Made by a program: the position numbers and the translations under genes. From positions 1-64,000 of the forward strand of contig NZ_LECW02000024.1 in NCBI RefSeq assembly GCF_001042475.2: 64,000 nt of DNA, given 5' to 3'. Of this stretch, positions 51,026 through 62,200 are shown in pieces (positions within the stretch are counted from its first letter, which is position 1; every line of letters starts with the position of its first letter). The notes below the pieces were generated by a model that worked only from the letters and a program-made list of their open reading frames with translations, did no database searches and was not told where the DNA came from. This stretch comes from Bacillus glycinifermentans (GTDB lineage Bacteria; Bacillota; Bacilli; Bacillales; Bacillaceae).

Positions 51026-51211
51026 TTGAAGAATGGGGCACGGCCCTGATCAACAAGCTGACCCCCAAACCTTTATGAAGAACAAATCCCGCAGGGGCAA
51101 AGCGTGTCAGAAGCCGGGAGTAAAAGCAGCCGCAGCAGTACCTGTGACACGATTCATAGGCAACCTTTATCCTCCTCTGTTCAGGCAAAAGACACGGCTT
51201 ATGTTTTTTCG

Positions 51212-52243
51212 CTATTTTTTTACATACCTATGAATATCTTCACGAGATACTTTAACCATCTCAATCAATTCTTGGAGAAATGAATCAAACGGGAATCCGC
51301 CTGTCCCGTATTTCACGTCTGGATCTTGCTTTCTAATGTATCTGTTTACAATTCCTTGATGTGTCAGACGATATTCGATGAGGGATTGATAGATTTCATC
51401 CAATAAAGAAAGTTCGTCTAAATGGTTTGCTTCCAGATAGTGCTCTTTCAGTGAAGGCCTGGACATCGCCTGTACGATTCTGAATTTATTTTTGGGCTCA
51501 AAATACGGGAACAAGCTATGAATTAACTGAAGATGTGATTCACTTGCAGTGCCTGTCACGATATCAACCACAATCAAGTTGGCAAGATGGACTGCACTAG
51601 GTGCGCTGTATTCCTGCCCGCCGATTTGAATCGGGAAGAAATAGTGCCGAAAACATTTAAAAAAGAAAGCGGGATCTACGGTTTGATGAACGGTCCGGCT
51701 CTCCTGTTTCAACATGTTGACGCAGGATACGGTTTCTTCCAAGAACTTAATCCGATTCTCATGAAAAGGGTTCTTTTTTAAGAGCAGCAGCTTTTCGGCT
51801 GCCGGTCTGATTGCTTCATCCGATTGTTGTAGCTGACGGATGAAATTGACTTCACTTTTATTCCCTGTAAAGGTCCGAAGCGCTTCAACAGGATTGTAGT
51901 TAACATAGGATGAATATGTATCTCTTGGTGCCACGCCTGCTGAAGCAGCGAGAACCTTCAATCGGCTGATGATGTCCTGCGAAACAGAGGTCTGTCCCAA
52001 TTCAGAGGAAACGAGAAACATGCCTAAATCACCCATAGCGCGGATGCGGACTAAAAACGGCTGATCATACACGACTTCCAGAACGTCTTCAAAGGATGGA
52101 ATCAAACCATTTGAAGCGCTGATTCCTTTAGCATATTCTTCTTTTTGATTATATTCGGGCAGTTCATGGACCACAAAGCGGCTGAATTCGCCAAATGGAT
52201 ACAACGCCTTTTCACAAGTTGAGGTTATTTCAGATGAAGCCAA
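51212..52243 (-). CDS. IDO/PrnB superfamily heme-dependent oxygenase
   Basis: Protein of 343 residues, last gene of the synthetase operon. Its C-terminal half aligns by eye with indoleamine 2,3-dioxygenase. YRLTHQGIVNRYI (286-303) matches the human SLRSYHLQIVTKYI segment, placing His295 at the axial heme ligand (His346). KYGTGGFPFDSFLQEL (311-326) matches the GTGGTDLMNFL loop. The eukaryotic GGSAGQSS signature is replaced by IGGQEYSAPSAVHLAN, as I would expect of PrnB-type members. TTG start at 52243, 7 bases after GGAGTG. Enzymes of this superfamily open or rearrange the Trp ring or hydroxylate aromatic amino acids with heme. It follows the thioesterase-bearing synthetase by about 130 bases without a terminator, so it probably makes or modifies an aromatic building block. 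Confidence 0.72.
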   Translation of the reverse strand: MASSEITSTCEKALYPFGEFSRFVVHELPEYNQKEEYAKGISASNGLIPSFEDVLEVVYDQPFLVRIRAMGDLGMFLVSSELGQTSVSQDIISRLKVLAASAGVAPRDTYSSYVNYNPVEALRTFTGNKSEVNFIRQLQQSDEAIRPAAEKLLLLKKNPFHENRIKFLEETVSCVNMLKQESRTVHQTVDPAFFFKCFRHYFFPIQIGGQEYSAPSAVHLANLIVVDIVTGTASESHLQLIHSLFPYFEPKNKFRIVQAMSRPSLKEHYLEANHLDELSLLDEIYQSLIEYRLTHQGIVNRYIRKQDPDVKYGTGGFPFDSFLQELIEMVKVSREDIHRYVKK

Positions 52244-52372
52244 ACAAAATCACTCCTTTTATTTAAAAGTATGATTTTAAAGCTTTATTTCCCTCACATT
52301 GAAATCACGGATTCGCGCAAGCTTAGACATGCAAGATGCCGAGCCTTTTTGAAACGTCAAGCGGCGGTAGCC

Positions 52373-55300
52373 TTACATGCTTTTGACTTTGTTTAAAATT
52401 CCGGCCAGAATCTCTGCATTTTGTTCGACAAACGGCGAAGCCAGCATTTCTTGATGAGATCCGTATCCTCGATAGGTAAACGATCTTTGGGTCGTCATTT
52501 TCTCAAGGTCCTGATCGTTCCATTTTTCATGATCGGCTTCGATTCGGTGGATTTCGGCATGGATCGGCTGTTCGAAAACCATTTCCTGATAATATTGAAA
52601 GTAACGCAATACGCTTTTTAGCCCTTCTTTCCGAAGATATGCTGCTTGAGCAGGGTCTTGTATATCGTTTTCCTTTAAAAATTGGGTAATGATGAATTGT
52701 TCAACAAATTCTTCAGCTGATTCTGTGACTTTCTGCTGATGATACGTTTCTTTGCCGCTTTCCATTTTGCAATCGAAAAGAATCAGCTGTTCGACCTGAC
52801 CGTTGCCAGATTCCAGACGTTTGATCACTTCATAGGCGAGTGCCGCGCCTGCAGAGTACGCCAAAAAATAATAAGGACCGTGCGGCTGCACCCGCTTGAT
52901 ATGATTCACGTACTCATCAATTCTGTCAGGGGACTCTACAAAATTGATCCCGTAACAATTCCAGTCCGGCACGGCTTGAGACAATTGATAAAATATATAA
53001 CCGACGCCGCCAATACCCGGAAAACAATATAAATTTTTCGTTCCGTTTTCACTGAGCCGGACCATATGCCCTTTCATCTGATCAAAGTTCAGCTGATTCG
53101 AGCTCGCGATGTGTCCGGCAAGCTGTCTGATTCGCGGATATTGGAATATGGCCTGAAGCGGAACATTCAGGTTCATCTCTTGTTTGATGCGCCATGTGAG
53201 CCTCATCGCTTTCAGCGAATGACCGCCAAGCTCGAAGAAGTGATCGTGAACACCAACCCGCTCACATTCAAGGACCTCCCGCCAAAGAGCGGCCAAATTG
53301 GCTTCAGTTGCAGTAGCAGGCGGCACATATTGGCCTGAAGGCGTTACCCGCTCCGGTTCCGGAAGTGTCTGGCGGGCAATCTTGCCATTCGCCGTCAGCG
53401 GCATACTGTGAAGCTGAGACAAAAACTGCGGTACCATATACGGCGGCAACGCCGCTTGTACGTACGAACGGAGCTGTTCCGGCTTAACGGCCGGATCGCC
53501 GACGTAATAGGCGCATAATACCTGATCGCCGCCGCTGTCTTTCCGGACGATGACGACTGCTTCCGTCACGGCCTTATGCTCAAGCATCCGGTTCTCAATT
53601 TCGCCGAGCTCGATGCGGTAGCCGCGGATTTTGACCTGATGGTCGCTCCGCCCTATATATTCAATGTTTCCGTCCGGCAGCCACCGGGCAAGATCACCGG
53701 TTCTGTACATCCGTTCCCCCGGGATAAACGGATTAGCCGTGAACTTCTCCTCCGTAAGTTCGGGCCGGTTTAAGTAACCGCGGGCAAGCCCCTCGCCGCC
53801 GATACATAGTTCGCCGACAACACCGACAGGGTTCAGCTTGTTATAACGATTCACGATATATGCCTGATAGTTCGGAAGCGGTTTTCCGATAGGTATGACG
53901 GTCTTTTCGTGTTCGACTTTATACGAGGTGGCATCGACCGTGCATTCTGTCGGACCGTAAATGTTCGTCATCACCGGTCTTTTCCCCGTTCCGTACATTT
54001 CATTCATTCGGCTAACCAAACGGCCTGGCAGCGCCTCCCCGCCAATGATAAAATGTTTGACGTTCGTCAACAGCTTCTCTCCAACGAGCAGCTGCAGATG
54101 TGCCGGTGTTCCGTCAGAAATGTCGATGTTCTGCCGCTTATAAAAATCGGCAAGAAGCTGACCGTCTGAACGTACTGCTTCAGAAGCGATCACCAGCGTG
54201 TGCCCCAGCAATAAGCTGGCAAAGATTTGTTGAACAGATGCATCAAAGTAGACCGGTGCAATCAATGCAATTCGCAGCTTTTCAGGATAATGGCGGTAAA
54301 TGCGATCGTTCAAGCCAAAAATCAGGTTCACCACATTGCGCTGTTCAATCAAAACTCCCTTTGGTTTACCCGTGGAACCTGACGTATAGATTACGTATGC
54401 GAGATGGCGCGGGCCTGCAGCAGGCGGTAAATTGGCTTCAGTGCCCGCTTTCTTTTCTGTTTCATCCAGCAGAATGGTCTCTCCATCAAACGGAATGTTC
54501 TTTCCATCACGTGTTCCCAACAATAGCTTGGCATGGCTGTCTTCGAGCATAAACCCGATCCGTTCTTCGGGAGAGTTCAGATCGATCGGCAAATACGCGC
54601 CTCCCGCCTTCAAAATGCCGATCATCCCGATCATCATTTCGACGGAACGTTCTGCCGTCAGGCCAACGATGTCATCCGGTCTGACGCCCTTCTTGCGCAA
54701 AAGCCGTGCGAGCCGATTTGCTCTGTTGTTCAGCTCCCGATATGTGATCTTGCAGTCTTCAAACACCGCAGCTGTCTGATCGGGCCGACGGCTTACCTGT
54801 TCTTCAAACAGCTGGCAGATCGTTTTTTCTTTTGGATAATCATCCGTCTTTGTATCGTTGAATGTATGAAGCAGCTGATATTTTTCGGATTTAGTCAGCA
54901 GGTCAATTTTTCCGATTTGCAGCTTGGGGTTTTCCGTTACCTGTTCCAAAAGCTTAAGCCAGTGTTTTGTCCAGCGTTCGATGGTTTTCCGTTCGAACAG
55001 CGCCGAGCTGTATTCCCAGGTGAAGCAGAGCCTCCCGTTCTCTTCACCGACCCGCAACGTCACATCAAACTTAGCAGATGAGTGTTTATGTTGATAAGGG
55101 CGAAGCGTCAGCCCCTCCATCACGAACTCTGTTTTGTCTATATTCTGCATGGTGAACATCGCATCAAACACAGGGTTTCGATTCACATCGCGGCGCACCC
55201 CAAGCTTTTCGACCAGTGCCTCAAACGGCACTTCCTGATGTTCAAATGCTTCAAGTACAGTATTCCTGATCTCCTCCAGGAACGTTAGAAACGTTTTCCC

Positions 55301-58300
55301 GTCTTCAGGAGATCCCCGCAACGCCAACGTATTGACGAACATTCCGGCTATCTTTTCAAGATCGGCATGAGGACGGCCGGCGATCGGTGAACCTACGATG
55401 ATATCGTTCTGTCCGCTGCAACGCGACAGGAATGTTTGATACGCGGCCAAAAGCACCATATACAGCGTCGCGCCATTTTGCTTCGCCAAAAGCTCAAGCC
55501 TTTTCTTCAGCTTCCCATCAGCTATTACATCAACGTGATCTGCCGTGAAGTCCTGAAGCTCAGGCCGCGGTTTGTCTGCCAGCTTCAAGACCGGCAATTC
55601 GCCGGCGAGCTTCGTCAACCAATATGCTTCATGCTTCAGGTAAGATTCCTTTTTTAAACGAGCCGCTTGCCAAACGGCAAAATCCTTATACTGTATCCGC
55701 AGCGGTGTGAGTTCGGCTCCTTGATAAAACGCGTTGAACTCACTGATGAAAATATTCATTGTAACACCGTCCGCAATGATGTGGTGCATATCTATCGCAA
55801 GCAGATGCCTGTCAGGAGATATCGTCATGACAGCTGCCCGAAATAGCGGTGCCAGATGTAAATCGAACGGCTGAACGAACGTATCTGCCCACCGCCGAGC
55901 CTCTTCTTCCGTTCCGCCGGTATAGGAAACTGTAAACGGTACCTTCTCCTCAATCTGCTGCACCGGTTCCCCATCTTTCAGGACAAACCGCGTCCGCAGT
56001 GATTCATGCCGGATGATCAAGCTGCAAAACGCTTGTTCCAGCCGTTTGTGATGTAACGATCCCTTAATAACAAAGACTGCCGGTATGTTATAGGCTGACG
56101 CCTGCGGATGTAGATTCTGAAGGATATACATCCGTTTCTGCGCGGGTGATACCGGATACTCTTTCTGATGAGGTGCCGGTTTAATCTCTGAGTATGGTGA
56201 GATCCCGCCGTTCGTGTCAATCCATATTGCCAGCTCTCTTATCGTCGGATGATGGAATACCTCACGTAACGGCACTTCAGTTCCAAGCTCTTGATGAATG
56301 CGTGAGACGAGCATCATCGCCTTTAGCGAATGGCCGCCCAGCTCAAAAAAATCATCGGCTGCACCGACGCAGTCAATCCCGAGAACATTCTCCCATAGGG
56401 ATGCTAAAGCCTTTTCTGTTTCAGTTGCCGGTTTCACGAATTCTACAGCCGCAGATAAACGGTCCGGCTCCGGCAAGGCTTTTTGATCGAGTTTACCGTT
56501 CGGTGTCACCGGCAGATGGTCGAGCTCCGTAAAAAATGACGGGACCATGTAAGAAGGTAAATTTGCAGCGGCATGCGTCCGCAGTTCGCCAGCATCAAGC
56601 GGCCGGGCCGCCACATAATAGGCACTCAGCGTTTTATCACCGCCGGTCTCTTCTCTTGCGATAACTGCAGCCTCCTTAATCGATTCATGCGCCAGCAGCT
56701 GATGCTCGATTTCTCCTAATTCGATTCGATAGCCGCGGATTTTCACCTGCTGGTCGATCCGCCCGAGAAATTCGATGTTCCCGTCAGGCAGCCACCGCGC
56801 GAGATCCCCCGTCTTGTACATCCGTTCGCCGGGTGCATGCGGGTGAATTTCTCCGCCGTCAGCTCAGGCTGATTAACGTAGCCGCGCGCCAGTCCCCGCC
56901 CGCTGATGCATAATTCTCCGGCCACCCCGATCGGCAGCAGGTTGTCTTTTTCATTTACAATATACATGCAGGTCCCGGGAATCGGCCGCCCGATCGTTAT
57001 TTTTTTGCCTGGCTGCACGTCCCGCTGAACGCTTGATGTTACGGTGCTCTCAGTCGGGCCGTATTCGTTAACCAGTTCGATGAACGGGTATTCCCTCTTG
57101 CTTCGAGATACCATCTTTTCCGGCAGTCTTTCCCCGCCCATAATAACCGTGTGAAGAGATAAAGCCTTCTCCGGCGTCATTGAATCCAGCAACAAAGTAA
57201 AGAAGCTGGGCGGACAGCATAAATGGGTGACCTTATCTGCAGCAATGATCCTTGATACAGCGTTCGGATCTTTTGCTTCATGCTCGGGTGCCATCGATAC
57301 GGCCGCCCCGGTCAGCAGCGAAGAAAATGTACTTAATATAGAAGCATCGAATGTATAAGCGCCGAGCTGCAAAAATGTATCGCCGCTTGTCAAGCCGTAT
57401 TCCCCGGCATGCCAAAGCAGGTTGTGCGCAATGCTCCGATGTTCAACCATTACGCCCTTCGGCCGTCCGGTTGTCCCTGACGTATAAATTACATAAGCCA
57501 AATTGGCAGGGGTTGCGGAGGAGATTAGATTAGACGATTCTCCGCTGTCATCCCATTTGATCTGTCCAAGATTGATTACGGTCTGTGAATCCAGCAATTT
57601 TTTCTTTAATTTTTGTTGGGTAATTAACATATTTGCTTTACAGTCTGCCAATATAAATTGAATGCGTTCTTCCGGATGGCTTGGATCAATCGGAACATAG
57701 GCGCCTCCTGCTTTCAGGATACCCAGTATGCTGACGATGGTCTCAGGGGAACGTTCTGCCGTGAGGCCGATGATCATATCCGGCTTTACACCGTTTTCAC
57801 AAAGGATACAGGCAAGCTGATTGGCCCTGTTGTTCAGTTCACGGTACGTCAGCTTTTCAGACCCGAATACAATTGCGGTTTTCTCAGGCGTTCGTTCCGC
57901 CTGTTCTTCAAACAGCTGATGGACTGTTTTATCGTTTGGATAATCCTTCCCCGGATCGTTATATGTCATAAGCAGCTCTGCTTTTTCTGTTTCTGTCAAT
58001 AAGTCAATCTCCCCGAGCCGTATCTCCGGATCGGCAGCCACCTGCTCCAAAAGCTTGAGCCAGTGATTCGTCCAGCGCTCTATGGTCGTCCGTTCGAACA
58101 GCTCAGTGCTGTATTCCCACGCAAACTGCAGCCCCCCGTTTTTCTCCTCTGCCTGCAGGGTTAGATCGAATTTGGCGATCGTGCGCTTTTGTTGATACGG
58201 ACAAAACGTAAGTCCCTCCATTACGAGCTCTGCACTTTCAGTGTTTTGCAGCACAAACATCGTGTCAAACAGAGGATTCCGATTCGCGTCCCGCGGTGCG

Positions 58301-59283
58301 CCGAGCTTTTCGACCAGCGCTTCAAAAGGAACTTCTTGATGTTCATATGCACTGAGTGCGGTTTCTTTCATCTCATTTACAAAATCCCGAAACGTTTTAT
58401 TCCGCTGCGGATAGCCCCGCAATGCCAAAGTATTGACAAACATTCCGGCGATTTTTTTCAGATCGGCATGAGGACGGCCGGCTATCGGCGAGCCCACGAT
58501 GATATCTTCCTGTCCGGTGTAATGCGAAAGCAGCGTCTGATACGCAGCGAGCAGCACCATAAACAGCGTTGCACCGCTCTCCTGCGCCAACAGCTCCAGC
58601 TTTTGCCTCAGCTCCCGACCGGCCGCCGCTTCGACGACATCCCCCGCAAAACTTTGGACCGCCGGACGCGGTTTATCAGCCGGTAGCTGCAGCACCGGCA
58701 GTTCGCCGGCAAGCTGACCCATCCAGTAAGCTTCTTTTGTCTTATAAGCCCCGCTTTCCATCCTCGCATTTTGCCAAACGGCAAAATCCTTGTATTGAAT
58801 ACGCAGCGGCGCAAGTTCGGCTCCATGATATAATGCGTTGAACTCTTGGACTAAAATGCTGACCGTAACACCGTCTGCGATGATGTGGTGCATGTCAATC
58901 GCAAGCAGGTGCCTGTCAGGAGATATCGTCATCACACCTGCACGAAAAAGCGGTGCCAGCTGTAAATCAAACGGCCGGACGAACGAATCCGCCCATCCCC
59001 GAGCCTCTTCTTCCGTTCCGCTTGCATAAGAAACCGCAAACGGCGCATCCTCTTCGATTTGCTGCACAGGTTCCCCATCTACCGTGACAAACCGGGTGCG
59101 AAGCGATTCATGCCGCATCACCAGGCTGTGAAACGCTCGCTCCAGCTGCCCGTAATCAAGTTTTCCTTCTACGATCAAAATCAGCGGCATGTTATATACC
59201 GTCACCTTCGGATTCATATGATGAAGCATATACATTCGTTTCTGCGCCGATGACACCGGGTATTCCTCGACATATTCTCCCAT
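52373..59283 (-). pseudogene. Terminal non-ribosomal peptide synthetase subunit, C-A-T-C-A-T-TE, frameshifted
   Basis: Two-module synthetase that would be about 2300 residues. Module 1: C domain with MHHIIADGVT (about 134), A domain with YTSGTTGRPKGV (about 600) and by-eye code DALCIGEVTK, T domain GGHSLKAMM. Module 2: C domain MHHIIADGVT, A domain YTSGSTGKPKGV with code DAQDIGIVDK (Gln-like), T domain GGHSLKAM. Thioesterase: YCFPGIGGVGYIFYQ, nucleophile Ser in AYSAGAALAYE, His near GYGSHQEMLASPF. The frame breaks at about 56825-56840, in the linker before MYKTGDLARWLPDGN of A domain 1. By comparison with sister domains 7 bases are missing. The start at 59283 is 7 bases after the previous stop. 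If the break is real the protein lacks its last module and thioesterase; a sequencing error is the alternative. Confidence 0.85.
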
Positions 59284-59290
59284 GGCTTTT

Positions 59291-62200
59291 TTAGTCCCCC
59301 TTCCTTTTGATGTTCCGCGGCGCCGGCTGAATCGCAGCATAAGGCGAGGCGCTTCCATTGGCCTCAATCCATGCCGCCAGCTCTCGCACAGTCGGATGGC
59401 GGAAGAGTTCCCGCAGCGGCACCTCTGTATCCAGTTCCTGATGGATGCGTGCTACAAGATTCATCGCTTTTAATGAATGACCGCCCAGTTCAAAGAAGTG
59501 ATCGTCTGCCCCGACACGGTCGAGGCCAAGCGTTTCCTGCCAAAGCACAGCAAGCTGCGCTTCGGTTGCCGTGGACGGCTCCACATAAGTCGCACCGGCT
59601 AAATGTTTCGGTTCAGGCAATGCTTTGCGGTTCAGCTTGCCGTTTGCTGTCACCGGCATGCGCTCAAGCTCTGTTAAGAATGACGGCAGCATGTACGCCG
59701 GCAGTGCCGATGCAAGATGTCCGCGCAGCTCGTCCGTACCAACCGGCAGCTTCGCCGTGTAATAGGCACACAACGTCTTATCGCCGGCAGCGTCAGCTCT
59801 CACAATAACAGCCGCTTCTTTCACTGCTTCATGCGCCAGCAGCCGCTGCTCAATTTCGTCAAGTTCGATCCGGTACCCCCGAATTTTGATCTGGTGATCG
59901 ATCCGTCCTATATATTTAATGTTCCCGTCAGGCAGCCATCTTGCCAGGTCTCCTGTTTGATACATGCTTCCGCCGCTGTGAAAAGGATCTGCTTCAAACT
60001 TTTCGGCGGTAAGCTGCGCCTGGTTCATATAGCCAGGGCCAACGCTGTCTCCTGCAATATACAATTCACCATCGACACCGATCGGCACCGGTTTTTTTGA
60101 ATCATTCAGCAAATATATTCGCGTATTGGAGATCGGCTTTCCTATAGCCGGAAAATCATCGATCAGATCACCCGGCTTCATCGTCAAAGTTGTCACGACA
60201 TGGGTTTCTGATGGGCCATAGTAATTATGAAGCGTGATCTGTTTTTCGCAGAGCGCCTTTTTCATCTCGGCAGTAACGACAAGCTGCTCGCCGGCGCAAG
60301 CGATATGGCGGACGCACGCTGGAAAGCGCTCGGCATAATCTTTATTCTGAAAGACGAATTTCAGGAAAGAAGGCGGCAGGAAGAGCACCTGAATACGGTT
60401 GTCTTCAATGATTCCCAGCAATTCATTCACATCTGTCCGCTGCTCTTTCGTAATCAATTGCAGCCGTCCTCCTGACAAAAGCGTTGAGAAAATTTCATGG
60501 TAACTCGCATCAAAATTGAAGGTAGCATACTGCAGCACGGCATGACTGAAATCAACATCCGTTTTTGTAAGCTGAAAATGAATTAAATTGACAAAATTGC
60601 GATGGTTCAGCATCACGCCTTTCGGCTTTCCTGTCGTCCCGGATGTATAGATCACATAAAAGAAGTGTTCCGGTTCATTGACTGCTGCCGGATTGTCTTC
60701 AGATTCATTTCGCATAGCGCTGCTATCCGCTTCAATCATGGTGACGGCGGAAGGGAGCCGTTCTGCTAAATGTGACTGAGCGACAAAAATAGATGCTGAA
60801 CTGTCTTCAATCATTAATCTGATTCGCTGTGCGGGATAATCAGGATCTACCGGCACAAATGCAGCCCCGCTTTTTAAAATTCCAAGAATCCCGATGATCA
60901 TGTCCGGCGAACGCTCCATCATAAGTCCGATGACGTCATTCGGCTGAACTCCGCGGCGCCGCAATGCATGGGCAAGCCGATTTGCCCGTTTGTTCAGTTC
61001 CCGGTATGTCAGCGTCCGGTCTTTAAACGCTATTGCGATATGATCCGGCGTTCTTTCTGCCTGTTCTTCAAACAGCTGTTGGATCGTCTTATTTTCCGGA
61101 TAATCGGCCTTCGTGCTGTTAAACGTTTTAAACAGCTGATCTTTTTCCGTTTCGGTCAGCAGATCAATCTCCCCAAGGCGTACATCAGGATTCTCTGTTA
61201 CTTGTTTTAAAAGCCTCAGCCAATGCCCGGCCCAGCGCTCTACGGTTTCCCGTTCAAACAGCGCTGTGCTGTATTCCCACGTAAACTGCAGCTCTTCGCC
61301 CTTCTCTTCTGCATGCATGGTAAGATCGAACTTGGCGGTTTTGTATTTGAGTTCATAGGGACGCAGTGTGAGCCCGTCCATTTTCAGCTCCGCGTTTTCC
61401 ATATTTTGAAGTGCAAACATCGCATCAAAGATAGGATTCCGGTTTATGTCACGATGTACACCGAGCTTTTCAATCAGCACCTCGAACGGCACTTCCTGGT
61501 GCTCAAATGCTTCAAGTGCAGTTTCTCGGATCTCTTTTAAAAATCGTTTGAACGTTTTCTCCCCTTTGGGGTATCCGCGAAGGGCCAAAGTGTTCGCGAA
61601 CATTCCGGCGACGTTTTCCAAGTCAGCATGCAGCCTTCCCGAGATCGGCGAGCCCACAATGATATCATCCTGTCTCGTGTAGTGAGAAAGCAGCGTTTGA
61701 TATGCCGCTAAAAGCACCATATACAGCGTCGCTCCGTTTTCCCGGGCCAAACGTTCAAGCTTCAGCTTCTGTTCACCTTCAACGGTTACTGTCAATACGT
61801 CCCCGGAAAAGCTCTGGACTGGCGGCCGCGGTTTGTCAGCCGGGAGCTGAAGAAGCGGCAGTTCTCCGCCAAGCTGCTCTATCCAGTATCCCTCTTTTTT
61901 TCTGTACGCTTCGCTTTCCATCCGGGCATTTTGCCATACAGCAAAATCTTTGTACTGAATCTTGAGCGGATCGAGTACCGCTCCGTCGTATAACCTGCTG
62001 AACTCATTGATGAAATTACTGATCGTTACACCGTCCGCAATGATGTGATGCATGTCAATAGCAAGCAGATGCCGGACGGCAGATATCGTCATCACCCCTA
62101 CGCGCAAAAGCGGCGCCGTTCTTAAGTCAAACGGCTGAACGAACGACTGCGCCCATTGTTCGGCTTCTTCTTCAGTTCCGCCTGCATAAGCAACCGCAAG

